This document shows positions 8,334-16,809 of a stretch of 47,306 bases of DNA, one piece after another. Origin of the DNA: Streptomyces acidicola (GTDB taxonomy: Bacteria > Actinomycetota > Actinomycetes > Streptomycetales > Streptomycetaceae). Under the pieces are notes generated by a model. The model was not told where the DNA came from. It did not search any database and worked only from the letters and a program-made list of their open reading frames with translations. Made by a program: the position numbers and the translations under genes. The stretch is from assembly GCF_009377235.1 (NCBI RefSeq), contig NZ_VMNX01000046.1, positions 1-47,306 of the forward strand. The letters run 5' to 3'. Within the stretch, counting starts at the first letter, position 1. Every line of letters starts with the position of its first letter.

Positions 8334-8464
8334 GTGCGCTTGGGATCGGTTCGGGGTGAGCTTCGGGACGGGGTGGGGTGCGTTTCGGAGCGGGTTGGGG
8401 TGTGCTTCGGAGCGGGTTGGGTGTGTTTCGGGGCGGCTCGGGGTGCGCTTCGGCTCTGTTCGGG
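8334..8464. repeat. Six tandem 22-bp repeats
   Basis: Units start at 8334, 8356, 8378, 8400, 8422 and 8444. The consensus is GTGCGTTTCGGAGCGGGTTGGG, with the third and fourth copies nearly identical and the outer copies more diverged. 22 is not a multiple of three and there are no spacers, so it is neither coding nor CRISPR. It lies between the hydrolase stop (8493) and the GT4 start (8303). Confidence 0.9.
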
Positions 8465-8492
8465 AAGCCGAGGTGTCAGGAGGCCCGAGGAT

Positions 8493-9674
8493 TCAGGAGG
8501 CGTCGTCCGGGACGGTGACGCGGATCTCCTGCGCCACGTGGTCCGAGAAGGCCTCGCCGCCGTGGAAGCGGTAGGCGGGTACGGCCAGGTCGCCGGTGGT
8601 GAGGAGCCAGTCCAGTCGCCACAGCCGCGGCAGGGGATAGTCGGAGACGGGCCAGGAGAGGGCGGGCAGCAGCGAGCCTTCGGGGCGGTGCGCCTGGGAG
8701 CCCGCGCCGAGGCGGAGCAGCCGGCCCATCCAGGGGGAGTTGAAGTCGCCGGCCACCACGGACGGATGGGGGTTGTCCGCCAGGTCCGTGCGCAGGGCGC
8801 GCAACTCCCGCTCCCGGCGGTCGTACTGGTCGCGCAGGAAGCCGCGGAAGCGGCCGGTGAGCGGGTTGTCCCCGACACGGAAGGGCACCGGGAGGTGCAC
8901 GTTGTAGAACGAGACGGTGCGCCCGTCGACCCGGAGGTCGGTGCGCTGGGTCTTGGAGCCCTTCCAGTACCAGTCCGTGCCGCCGCCGGACACGCTCCGG
9001 TGGTGCTCGGCGACCACGGGCAGCCGGGAGAGGGTCAGCAACTCGCCCTCCACGGACAGGCTGTAGCCCGGGAACTCCCGGCGCAGCCGGGCCGTGTCGT
9101 CGATCCGGACCGGCTGGTCGCCCTCCCAGTACAGGTACTCCTGCAACAGGTACACATCGGCGTTCTGGCGTCGCAGGAAGGCGTAGAAGTCGTCCGTGTC
9201 GTCGGTCATCCGCCAGTAGTCCGTGGACCAGGCGAAGACCTTGACGGTGGTGCCCCGGGCGCTGTCGGTGCCCTCGCCCCAGGCCGGGCCGAGGTCCGCC
9301 AGATACGCCCCGGCCAGCAGCAGGACGACCAGGACCGCGGACAGCCACCGGCGCACGGGCCGGGCGAGCGGGGTGACCGCGAGGAGCAGCAGCGGCACCG
9401 CCACCAGCGTCAGCGGCGGCACCGCCTCCGCCACGAGCCAGGGCCACCACCGCCCGGCCAGCAGCACGTGCAGGACGAGCAGCACCGCCCAGGCGGCCGT
9501 GGCGCCGACGAGCAGCCGGGTCCCCGTGCACCAGCGGGTTCGCGGCCGGGTGCCGGTGCCGGTGTCGGTACCGGCGCCGGTGTCGGTGTCGGAGAGGGCG
9601 GACGGTTCGGGACCGAGGGCGGACGTCGGCTCCCGGGGGTGCGCGGCAGCCACCCCTTCGTTAGTTGTGGACAT
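8493..9674 (-). CDS. Membrane-anchored endonuclease/exonuclease/phosphatase family protein
   Basis: 393 aa. A Thr/Gly/Asp repeat-rich N-terminus (TDTGAGTDTGTGT) leads into three hydrophobic segments (LVGATAAWAVLLVLHVLLAG, LTLVAVPLLLLAV, LSAVLVVLLLAGAYL). The EEP catalytic domain follows, probably outside the membrane: VYLLQEYLYW with the metal-ligand Glu, YNVHLPVPF, AGDFNSPWMG, WRLDWLL and the terminal FSDHVAQEI. EEP enzymes hydrolyse phosphodiester or phosphomonoester bonds. In this operon it may process a lipid-phosphate sugar. The start lies 1 bp after the stop of the epimerase gene, so co-translation is likely. Confidence 0.88.
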   Translation of the reverse strand: MSTTNEGVAAAHPREPTSALGPEPSALSDTDTGAGTDTGTGTRPRTRWCTGTRLLVGATAAWAVLLVLHVLLAGRWWPWLVAEAVPPLTLVAVPLLLLAVTPLARPVRRWLSAVLVVLLLAGAYLADLGPAWGEGTDSARGTTVKVFAWSTDYWRMTDDTDDFYAFLRRQNADVYLLQEYLYWEGDQPVRIDDTARLRREFPGYSLSVEGELLTLSRLPVVAEHHRSVSGGGTDWYWKGSKTQRTDLRVDGRTVSFYNVHLPVPFRVGDNPLTGRFRGFLRDQYDRRERELRALRTDLADNPHPSVVAGDFNSPWMGRLLRLGAGSQAHRPEGSLLPALSWPVSDYPLPRLWRLDWLLTTGDLAVPAYRFHGGEAFSDHVAQEIRVTVPDDAS

Positions 9675-9675
9675 G

Positions 9676-10782
9676 TCAGAAGAGCACCTTGACCATTCCC
9701 AGGACCCCCTGACGCCAGGGGTCCCGGCTGGTCGGCCCGCCGGAAGCGCCCGCCGTACCCGCCGCCCCGGACGCGGCCGTCGCCCGCTGCTCGCGCCACC
9801 AGTCGTACGTACGGAGGATGGCGTCCCGGTTCGACCACCGCGGGCGGAAGCCGAGCCGCTCCCCGGCCTTGTCGACCGAGACGTACGAGTCGGCCAGCAG
9901 CTTGGACAACAGCCGCCCGTACACCGGCGACAGCCGGGTCCGCTCCAGCGCCCGCAGCACCGCCACCGCGGGCCGGCCCGGCACCGACACCACCCGCCTG
10001 CCGTGCCCCGCCGCGTCCAGCACCGCCTGGAAGTCCTCGCGCAGGGTGCCGAACTCGGCAGCGCCGATGTTGTACGTGTCGCAGGCCACCTCGTCCGGGG
10101 CGCGCAGCACGGTCAGCACGGCGTCCACCAGGTCCTCGAGCGCCAGCATCTGGATACGGACGTCACCCTTGCCCAGGACCGGGAAGTGCCGGCCCTCCTC
10201 GGCCCACTGGAACAGCATGTCGAACAGCCCCATCCGGCCGGGGCCCAGGAAGGTCTTGGGCCGCAGCACCGGCAGGCACATCCCCGCCGCCCGGAACCGC
10301 TCCGCGACCGTCTCCGCCTCGGCCTTCGCCGAGCTGTAGGGGTCCACGGGCGAGTGCGGGAAGTCCTCCGGCGTGGGGACCAGCCGCGGCAACCCGTACA
10401 CGGCCGTCGAGGAGATGTGCACCACCCGCGGGACCGCCATGGCGCGGGCCGCCTCCAGCACGGTCGTCGTGCCCTCGACGACGATCGAGCGGATGTCGGC
10501 CGTGGGATAACTGGGCAGCGCCGAGGCGCAGTGGACCAGGGCGTCGGCACCGTCCAGCACCTCGGCGACCGCCCGCCGGTCCCGTATGTCACCGGTGAAC
10601 GACACGAGGCCGGGCGCCGCCGGCACCGGACGCCGGTCGAAGGCGCGGACCTCCTTGCCCTCCCGCAACAGCCGCTCCACCAGATGGGCGCCGAGCACTC
10701 CGGCGGCACCGGTGACGGCGACACGGCCGGGCAGCGAGGACCACTTCGGGTCGGCCGGCCCATATTCCTGAGGGTTCGTCAC
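9676..10782 (-). CDS. NAD(P)-dependent epimerase/dehydratase family protein
   Basis: 368 aa from a GTG whose last two bases overlap the aminotransferase TGA stop (GTGA). It is an extended short-chain dehydrogenase: nucleotide site VAVTGAAGVLGAHL, then FDRRPVP, HISSTAVYG, and the catalytic YSSAK with an upstream Ser/Thr. LRPKTFLGPGR and IQMLALEDLVDAV are typical of sugar or 3-beta-HSD-like members. A flexible Ala/Gly-rich linker precedes the last 20 residues. It could oxidise, reduce or epimerise a sugar made by the operon, by analogy with DprE2-type steps in arabinan synthesis, but that is inference. Confidence 0.9.
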   Translation of the reverse strand: MTNPQEYGPADPKWSSLPGRVAVTGAAGVLGAHLVERLLREGKEVRAFDRRPVPAAPGLVSFTGDIRDRRAVAEVLDGADALVHCASALPSYPTADIRSIVVEGTTTVLEAARAMAVPRVVHISSTAVYGLPRLVPTPEDFPHSPVDPYSSAKAEAETVAERFRAAGMCLPVLRPKTFLGPGRMGLFDMLFQWAEEGRHFPVLGKGDVRIQMLALEDLVDAVLTVLRAPDEVACDTYNIGAAEFGTLREDFQAVLDAAGHGRRVVSVPGRPAVAVLRALERTRLSPVYGRLLSKLLADSYVSVDKAGERLGFRPRWSNRDAILRTYDWWREQRATAASGAAGTAGASGGPTSRDPWRQGVLGMVKVLF

Positions 10783-12218
10783 CACAGCGAGCTCACCCGC
10801 TCCCGCACGAAGCGGCCCACCAGCCGGCCCATGCCCTCCGCGAGCGTGGCGTCCAGGGCGTCGAGGAACCGCTCGACCTCCTCCGGCCCCGCCACCAGCG
10901 GCGGGCTCACCACCAGCGGACTGCGGCCGTTGAGCGTGTAGTACGAGTAGATGTCGTGCTTGCGGTACAGCGTGTCGATGACCGCCGCCGTGATGATCTT
11001 GGTGCGGATCAGCGGGTCCTTGGCCGGACCGCCGGCCGGCAGCTTGCCGATGAGGTCCAGCACCTTGGGCCCGCCGGACAGGAAGACCCCGAACAGCGCG
11101 CCGGAACCGCACACGTCCGCGATCAGGTCCGGATACGTCTTGCGGATGCGCTCCAGGCCCGGCCGCAGCACCGCCTCGATGGCGCGCGCCCGCGCCGGGT
11201 AGTCGTCCTCGACCGCCACGTTGATGGCCTCGATGGCCGTGGCCGTCTCCTCGCCGAACCCGTAGTACGTCGTACTCGTGCTCTGCATCATGGCGTCCGT
11301 CATGTTGTCGTACGCCCTGCGGAAGACCGGCTCCCGTGCCACATAGGCCGAGACGGAGGACTTGCCGCCGCCGAAGGACTTCGACGTGGTCACCACGTCC
11401 GGCACCAGGCCCTCGTACCGGGTGAAGTGGAACATGCTGCCGGTCTTGCCCCAGCCGGTGTAGATCTCGTCGAAGATCAGCACGATGTCCTCGGCCGTGC
11501 ACAACTCGCGCAGCCCGCGCAGGAAGTCCTCCGAGCACCAGCGCATCGTGGACGCGCTGAACGGCTCGACGAGCAGCGCGTACACATCGCTGCGTCCGTT
11601 CGCGTCGCGGGCCTCGGCCAGCGTCCGGCGCACCGAGTCCAGGTCGTCGTAGGCGAAGGTGCGGATGCCGGGGATAGTGGGGAAGTCGAAGTGGTTCTGC
11701 GCGCCGCCGGTGAGTCCGCCGGAGCCCAGCAGTTTGCCGTGGAAGCTGATGTCTGCGCGCAGGATCTGCCGCCGCCGTCCGCCGTGGTACTTGTACGCCA
11801 GTTTCACCGCGCCCTCGACGGCCTCGGCGCCGGAGTTGGGCAGGAACGAACGGGTCAGGTCGCCCGGCAGCACCGCCGACAGGTTGTGGCCGAGGGCCGC
11901 CAGATAGGGCGAGAAGTAGGTCTTGTGCACCTCCATGCGCCGCCGCTCCTGGAAGCGTTGCCGGGCCGCCAGGATGCGCGGGTGGTTGTGGCCGTGGTTG
12001 AGGACGCCCACCCCGCCGGTGAAGTCCAGGATCCTGCGGCCGTCGCGGGTGTGGACGTAGGCGCCCTCGGCGTGGTCGACGAGCTCCCGGCCGAAGCCGA
12101 AGGAGGTCATCAGCCGGACCTGGCTCTTGTTGATGTACGTGCGGTAGAGCTCGTGTACTTGGTCGACGTCCAGTTCCTCGGCCTCTTCGAGGCTGATGAG
12201 GTCTGTCATCGTTCTCAT
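10779..12218 (-). CDS. Class III PLP-dependent aminotransferase
   Basis: 479 aa. The start MRTMTDLISL at 12218 is preceded by GGGAGAG; a second ATG at 12209 is possible. Class III features: GGVGVLNHGHNHPRI, NSGAEAVEGAVKLA, RADISFHGKLLG, LIFDEIYTGWGKTG (Asp contacting PLP) and the Schiff-base region VVTTSKSFGGGKSSVSAY. The last has two candidate lysines; the first (TTSK) aligns best with the family lysine. STTYYGFGEETATA follows. Enzymes of this fold aminate omega-carbonyl groups or act as acetylornithine/GABA-type transaminases. As first gene of the operon it suggests that the product carries an amino group. Confidence 0.92.
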   Translation of the reverse strand: MRTMTDLISLEEAEELDVDQVHELYRTYINKSQVRLMTSFGFGRELVDHAEGAYVHTRDGRRILDFTGGVGVLNHGHNHPRILAARQRFQERRRMEVHKTYFSPYLAALGHNLSAVLPGDLTRSFLPNSGAEAVEGAVKLAYKYHGGRRRQILRADISFHGKLLGSGGLTGGAQNHFDFPTIPGIRTFAYDDLDSVRRTLAEARDANGRSDVYALLVEPFSASTMRWCSEDFLRGLRELCTAEDIVLIFDEIYTGWGKTGSMFHFTRYEGLVPDVVTTSKSFGGGKSSVSAYVAREPVFRRAYDNMTDAMMQSTSTTYYGFGEETATAIEAINVAVEDDYPARARAIEAVLRPGLERIRKTYPDLIADVCGSGALFGVFLSGGPKVLDLIGKLPAGGPAKDPLIRTKIITAAVIDTLYRKHDIYSYYTLNGRSPLVVSPPLVAGPEEVERFLDALDATLAEGMGRLVGRFVRERVSSLW

Positions 12219-12405
12219 CGTTCTCTCCCATGCGACATCGATGTCGTCAGCCGGTGCCGACAAGGTCGCATGGGAGGCAGGGCGGATACGAGGCGTCACC
12301 GACGTCCTGTGCTGGCGTGGCCAGTTGTGGACATCGGGGCGGGTGAGACCCCTCCTGGTCAGGGTGATGCTCGTTGCTCGTGCGGTACGCCGGAGCCACC
12401 GGTAC

Positions 12406-13461
12406 TCAGGCCGTACAGTCGGCGGAGTCTCCTTCCGGATGCTCCGGGCCCCTGGCCCCGGCCGATGCCTCCCGGCGGCCGATGATCACCCCGGCCTGGA
12501 AGCGGCTGGTGGCGCCGAGTTCGTCCATGAGCGCGGAGATGTAACGGCGGCAGGTGCGGGTCGCCATGCCGAGGCGGCGGGCGATCACCTCGTCCTTGAG
12601 CCCCATGGACATCAGCCGCAGGATCGACGACCGGAGAACCGCGCTCACCTGCTGGCTGTCATCGGACTCGGGGCTGTTCCCGAAGGGCCGGCCGACCTGC
12701 CACGCGGCCTCGAAGGAGCGGCACAGGTACGCCACCAGCGTCGGGTCGGTGACCACCGCCGCCCCGGGCGGTTCACTGCCCTTCCGTTCCATGGGGACAA
12801 AGGCAATTCTGCGGTCGTAGATGATGAGCCGTTCGGAAAGTTCCTCCGCGGTACGGACCTCCGCGCCGTCCGCGCAGATTTGCCGGACATAGGTCCGGGT
12901 CGTGAGACTCGCCCGGGCCGTGTGCTGATAAAGCGTCCGGATACGGACACCGCGCCGCAGCATTTCCTGCGTCTGTACGACGTCCTGTTGCAGGAGTTCC
13001 GCCGACCGGCCTCCACCCGGTTGAAGACTCAACCGCTCCTCGGAGCAGCGGTGTCTCGCCAGATCGATCTCGCGCCGCACATCCCCGGCGTTCTCCAGAG
13101 CGCGAATCGGTTCATCCCGGGAATGCGAACGCTCGACTGAGCGGTAGAGTCCCGCAAGTGAGTGCAACTGCTGGTGGATTTCCGCCATCCGGTGCCGCTG
13201 ACGAGCGATGGACATCTCCAGCGGAGTCACCAGCTCGGCCTCCACGACCTCCGGGTCGAGGGGCACCACGGGACCGTCGTCGCCGGACGCGCTGAGCAGT
13301 CGTAGATCCTGCAGGGTCTTGCGGGCCTCGGTGACCCGCGCGGGCTCCACACCCAGATCGGCGGCGACTTCGTCGTCGACGAAGACACCGGTTCGCAACG
13401 CGGATCGGTAGGCGTCAACCGCCAGGTCGTCTAACAGGGGTTGGCTCTCCAAAGGGATCAC
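12406..13461 (-). CDS. LuxR-type HTH transcriptional regulator with TrmB-like N-terminus
   Basis: 351 aa, GTG start. The N-terminal part (YRSALRTGVFVDDEVAADLG...VTEARKTLQDLRLL) looks like a TrmB-type winged helix. A helical middle region with QRHRMAEIHQQLHSL follows, then a sensor-like domain (RLIIYDRRIAFVPMERKG). The C-terminal LuxR/GerE HTH is clear: RLMSMGLKDEVIARRLGMATRTCRRYISALMDELGATSRFQAGV. Streptomyces genes of this class often control a neighbouring biosynthetic cluster. It lies 187 bp beyond the aminotransferase start on the same strand and is divergent from the secreted peptide gene. The coding region is noticeably less GC-rich than its neighbours, suggesting separate origin. Confidence 0.9.
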   Translation of the reverse strand: MIPLESQPLLDDLAVDAYRSALRTGVFVDDEVAADLGVEPARVTEARKTLQDLRLLSASGDDGPVVPLDPEVVEAELVTPLEMSIARQRHRMAEIHQQLHSLAGLYRSVERSHSRDEPIRALENAGDVRREIDLARHRCSEERLSLQPGGGRSAELLQQDVVQTQEMLRRGVRIRTLYQHTARASLTTRTYVRQICADGAEVRTAEELSERLIIYDRRIAFVPMERKGSEPPGAAVVTDPTLVAYLCRSFEAAWQVGRPFGNSPESDDSQQVSAVLRSSILRLMSMGLKDEVIARRLGMATRTCRRYISALMDELGATSRFQAGVIIGRREASAGARGPEHPEGDSADCTA

Positions 13462-13610
13462 TCCACTTGACGTCTCCGCTATCCACTTGTGGCCGCGCCA
13501 TCATAGGACACCGCTTGAGCCTCGAACCGGATCATTTCGACTGACAGGCTTCGAAGGAGCCCGGAAACCGCGGTGCCGTGCTGTCGAATTAATCGAATGG
13601 TGGAGGCGTG

Positions 13611-13799
13611 ATGGCGAATAACCGGCGCGTTCTGTTCCGTCGTCGTATGGCGGTCTTCCTTCTCGCTGGCGGAATCATTGGTTCCGCGAGCTCGGCGGTC
13701 GCTGCCGTATCGTCCGACGCGGATCGGACCCTCGTTACGGTCGCCGACGACAAGTGGGATCTGGTGCAGCCGAATCTCCCCGGGAACGAGTTTCCGTGA
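13611..13799 (+). CDS. Small secreted peptide, 62 aa
   Basis: ATG at 13611 with GGTGGAGG five to six bases upstream; an adjacent in-frame GTG at 13608 is possible. There is a typical Sec signal: basic NNRRVLFRRRM, hydrophobic AVFLLAGGIIGSASS and a cleavage site near AVAA. About 30 residues remain (VSSDADRTLVTVADDKWDLV...), acidic, with one Trp, no Cys, and ending NLPGNEFP. It is divergent from the LuxR-type regulator across a 149-bp shared promoter region and convergent with the ASADH-like gene. No family is recognised. It could be a signalling peptide or small secreted factor; that is speculation from position and size. Confidence 0.75.
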   Translation: MANNRRVLFRRRMAVFLLAGGIIGSASSAVAAVSSDADRTLVTVADDKWDLVQPNLPGNEFP

Positions 13800-13909
13800 T
13801 GCCGTGATGCCGTGATGCCGGGTTGAGCCGGTCCAACAGGAATTCGTCCTTCCGCGCCGGGCCGCCTCCGCCTCGTCCACATGGAGCGGCCCGGCGTCCC
13901 GTATGCCCT

Positions 13910-14980
13910 TCAGCGGTGTGCCGACTCACCCAGGCGGGTTCGGGCCCGCGGCGGACGGGCCTGCGCGGTCTGGGCGATCTGGAGGAGATTGAGCGCGGCC
14001 ACACGCAGGTTGTCGAAGACCAGCCACAGCCAGAAGCCGCGCGGATTGTGCGGGGTGACCCGGATCCGTCCCACGTGGATGAGGTCCGGGTCACCGGCGG
14101 TCAGCGGCGTCGGAGGGCCACTCGGGGGTTCACTGTCGTGCACCACGACCCGGGGCAGTGAGGCCAGCAGTTCGACCAGGTCCCGGCGCACCACCGGGCC
14201 CCCCGCCTCGATGTACACCGCCGCCGAGTGCCCTTGCACCACCGGCACCCGGACGCAGGTCGCGGCGACGTTCAGATGCGGTAGGTCGAGGATCCGGCGG
14301 GTTTCCTGCACGAGGTGCTGTTCCTCGGTGCTGGACCCGTTCTCCAGCAACGACCCCACGGCGGGGACCACGTTGAAGGCCTGCGCGGGACGGAAACAGT
14401 CGGTGGGCAGCTCGGCGTCCGGGTCCCTCAGCGCCAGTTCGCTGCCTTCGAGGAGTTCCTCGACGCCCTGGTGGCCCCGGCCCGAAGCCGCCTGATAACT
14501 GCTCAGCACCACTTGGCGCACACCCCAGCGCCGCTCGATGTCGTGCAGCAGCAGGACCAGCGGCACCGTGAGACCGCCGGCCCCGGCGACGATGCCGCCC
14601 GGGTACCGCTCCATCAGGTGGCCGTTGACCGGCGGGACGAGCAGCGGGGTGTCCGGGTCGGTGCGGAAGGCGCCGGAGCTGTCGACGACCAGCGCTCCCG
14701 CGGCCGCTGCCGCGGGAGCCCAGCGGCCGCTGACCGCCTCGCCGGTGCAGAAGAGGACCAGATCGGCATCCGCGAAGTCGGCGTCGTCCAGGCTCACGAC
14801 CGTCTGCGACCGCCCCCCGACCGGAGCCGCACGACCCGCCGACCGGGGCGAGGCCACGAGCTGGATGTCCCGGTAACGCACCCCGAGTTCGCCGATCAGC
14901 TCAAGGACGGTGGCCCCGAGGGCTCCCGTCGCGCCCACCAGGACGATGCGCGGAGCTGCGTGGTCCCTGACACGTTTCAT
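13910..14980 (-). CDS. Aspartate-semialdehyde dehydrogenase-like protein lacking the catalytic cysteine
   Basis: 356 aa, start preceded by GGAGAG. The fold is that of ASADH: IVLVGATGALGATVLELI, DLVLFCTGEAVSGRWAP, VVDSSGAFR, SSYQAASGRGHQGVEEL, AFNVVPAVGS and the substrate-site RVPVVQGHS (Arg244, His251). Where true enzymes have the catalytic N-P-N-C-(S/T)-T loop this protein has GAGGLT at 133-138, with Gly136 in the Cys position. It therefore probably cannot form the thioacyl intermediate and is not a normal Asd. It may have another role, as the E. coli Usg-1 homologue may. It lies beside a regulator/peptide pair rather than with lysC. Confidence 0.88.
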   Translation of the reverse strand: MKRVRDHAAPRIVLVGATGALGATVLELIGELGVRYRDIQLVASPRSAGRAAPVGGRSQTVVSLDDADFADADLVLFCTGEAVSGRWAPAAAAAGALVVDSSGAFRTDPDTPLLVPPVNGHLMERYPGGIVAGAGGLTVPLVLLLHDIERRWGVRQVVLSSYQAASGRGHQGVEELLEGSELALRDPDAELPTDCFRPAQAFNVVPAVGSLLENGSSTEEQHLVQETRRILDLPHLNVAATCVRVPVVQGHSAAVYIEAGGPVVRRDLVELLASLPRVVVHDSEPPSGPPTPLTAGDPDLIHVGRIRVTPHNPRGFWLWLVFDNLRVAALNLLQIAQTAQARPPRARTRLGESAHR

Positions 14981-15420
14981 CGGTCTCTCCGATCTGACCG
15001 GGCCGACCCGAGGACGGCCGGGCCCGCACTGGGGCGGACCGGTCCACCACGAGCAGCACCCTTCAACCAGCCGGCCCGGGCAACGCCGCGTCCTCGGGAC
15101 GACGGTTCGTCGCCCGGAGGACCCTCATGCGGCTCACATCGAGGACCCGGGCAGCGCACAGCCGGATGGACCGGTCCTTCAAGGAATCCCCCGTACTGGG
15201 CCCTCCATCCAATCCCGTTGCCCCGCCACGCGACAGTCACGCGCACTGTCATCAAGCGGCCAGGCCACAGGCGGACGGCGGCGGCCTCGCCCGACTCACT
15301 TGTCAGGTGGGCTCCTCGTCAGGTGGGCTTCCCCGCGTCCGGTCAGGACTGCAGGCGTGGACGGACGGTGCGGACGGGCGGTGTGGAAGGACGGTGCGGA
15401 CGGACGGTGCGGACGGACGG
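14981..15420. other. 440-bp intergenic region with a 13-bp tandem repeat, no gene
   Basis: No reading frame here has convincing codon use. The right end (15359-15420) is a run of units close to GGACGGTGCGGAC that abuts the aldehyde dehydrogenase stop at 15421. The left part must hold the promoter of the ASADH-like gene, but I see no clear -35/-10 pair. Confidence 0.6.
15359..15420. repeat. 13-bp tandem repeats (GGACGGTGCGGAC)
   Basis: Two perfect adjoining copies and two to three diverged ones lie immediately 3' of the aldehyde dehydrogenase gene (minus strand). Confidence 0.8.
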
Positions 15421-16809
15421 TCAGGCCGCGACCCAGTAGGTGCGGGTGTTGGTGAACTCGCGGATGCCTTCGGCGGCCAGTTCGCGGCCGTAGCCGCTGC
15501 GCTTGGTACCCCCGAAGGGCAGGCGCGGGTCGGAAGCGACGATCGCGTTGACGAACGCGGCGCCACTGGTGATACGGCGGGCGACATCGACGCCCCGGGA
15601 CGCGTCGGCGGTCCACACGCTCAGGCCCAGACCGTAGGCGGTGGCGTTGGCGAGCCGTATGCAGTCCTCGTCGTCGCGGGCGACGGCGATCGCGGCCAGC
15701 GGGCCGAAGGTCTCCTCGTCGAAGGCGGCCATGCCCGGCCCGGTGCCGGCGAGCACGGTCGGCTGGTGGAAGTAACCCTCGCCCGGCAGCGGCTTGCCCC
15801 CGGTGAGCAGACGGGCTCCGGCGGCCACCGACTCCTCGACCTGCCGCTGTATCGCCGCACGCAGGTCGTCCCGGGCCAGGGGACCGACCTGGGTGTCCGG
15901 GTCGCGCGGGTCACCGAGACGCAGGCTTTCCACGCCGGCCACGAACGCGGCGGTGAACGCGTCCGCCACGGGCTCGGCGACGATGAACCGCTTCGCGCAC
16001 ACACAGCTCTGTCCGGAATTGGTGAACCGGGCCCTGACCGCGGCAGCCGCGGCTCGCTTGACGTCAGCGTCGTCGAGGACCACGAACGCGTCCGAACCGC
16101 CCAGTTCCAGAACGGACTTCTTCGCGGCGCGTCCGGCCGCCGCCCCGACGGCCGCACCGGCGCGGTTGCTGCCGGTGAGCGTGACGGCGGCGATGCGTTC
16201 GTCCTCGATGAGCCGCGCGGTCACACCGGGAACGTCCGCATCCGCGACCACCAGGGCGCTGACCAGGTTGTCGGGGAATCCCGCCTCGGCGAAGAGGTCC
16301 TGTAGGGCAAGGGCGCTGCCGGTGACGTTGGAGGCGTGCTTGAGCAGGATGCCGTTGCCCGCCACCAGCGCGGGAACGGCGAAGCGCATGACCTGCCAGA
16401 CGGGGAAGTTCCACGGCATGACCGCGAGCAGCAGTCCGGCCGGCTCGTACGCCACCCAGGCTTCGGCGCCGTCGATGGCGACGCGCTGGTCGGCGAGGTG
16501 GCCCGGGCCCTGCCGGGCGTAGTAGTCGGCGGTCAGCGCGGACTTCTCCACCTCTCCCGCCGCTTCGGCGACGGGCTTGCCCATCTCGGCCACGGCGAGG
16601 TCGGCGAGCTGCCCGGCGTGCTCGCGCAGTGAGTCCGCGAGGCGCGCCGCACGGGCGGCCCGCTCGGTGACCGGCACCCGTGCCCAGGCGAGGGAGGCGG
16701 CATGGGCCCGCTCCACGGCGGCCTCGATCCGCGCGGCGTCCCAGGCCTCGTAGGCGGCTGTCGGCCGGCCGGTGGCCGGGTTGACGGTCTCGATCATGGT
16801 GCTGCTCAT
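15421..16809 (-). CDS. NAD(P)-dependent aldehyde dehydrogenase (succinate-semialdehyde dehydrogenase type)
   Basis: 462 aa, a full ALDH. PWNFPVWQVMRF carries the oxyanion Asn134, LLKHASN holds Lys157, TLTGSNRAGAAVG is the cofactor loop, LELGGSD the general base Glu235, and NSGQSCVCAKRF the nucleophile Cys269 followed by a second Cys two residues on. EETFGPL, LGLSVWT and PFGGTKRSGYGRE follow. Closest in pattern to succinate-semialdehyde dehydrogenases. The ATG overlaps the cupin stop by ATGA. In this operon it would oxidise an aldehyde arising from the steps of the Ldh-type oxidoreductase, ABM and cupin proteins. Confidence 0.93.
   Translation of the reverse strand: MSSTMIETVNPATGRPTAAYEAWDAARIEAAVERAHAASLAWARVPVTERAARAARLADSLREHAGQLADLAVAEMGKPVAEAAGEVEKSALTADYYARQGPGHLADQRVAIDGAEAWVAYEPAGLLLAVMPWNFPVWQVMRFAVPALVAGNGILLKHASNVTGSALALQDLFAEAGFPDNLVSALVVADADVPGVTARLIEDERIAAVTLTGSNRAGAAVGAAAGRAAKKSVLELGGSDAFVVLDDADVKRAAAAAVRARFTNSGQSCVCAKRFIVAEPVADAFTAAFVAGVESLRLGDPRDPDTQVGPLARDDLRAAIQRQVEESVAAGARLLTGGKPLPGEGYFHQPTVLAGTGPGMAAFDEETFGPLAAIAVARDDEDCIRLANATAYGLGLSVWTADASRGVDVARRITSGAAFVNAIVASDPRLPFGGTKRSGYGRELAAEGIREFTNTRTYWVAA

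Noticed and set aside
8334..8464. Possible CRISPR array
   Set aside because: The 22-bp units are directly adjacent with no spacers and no cas genes are nearby; the Cas4-like nuclease at 22.8 kb is unrelated in position.
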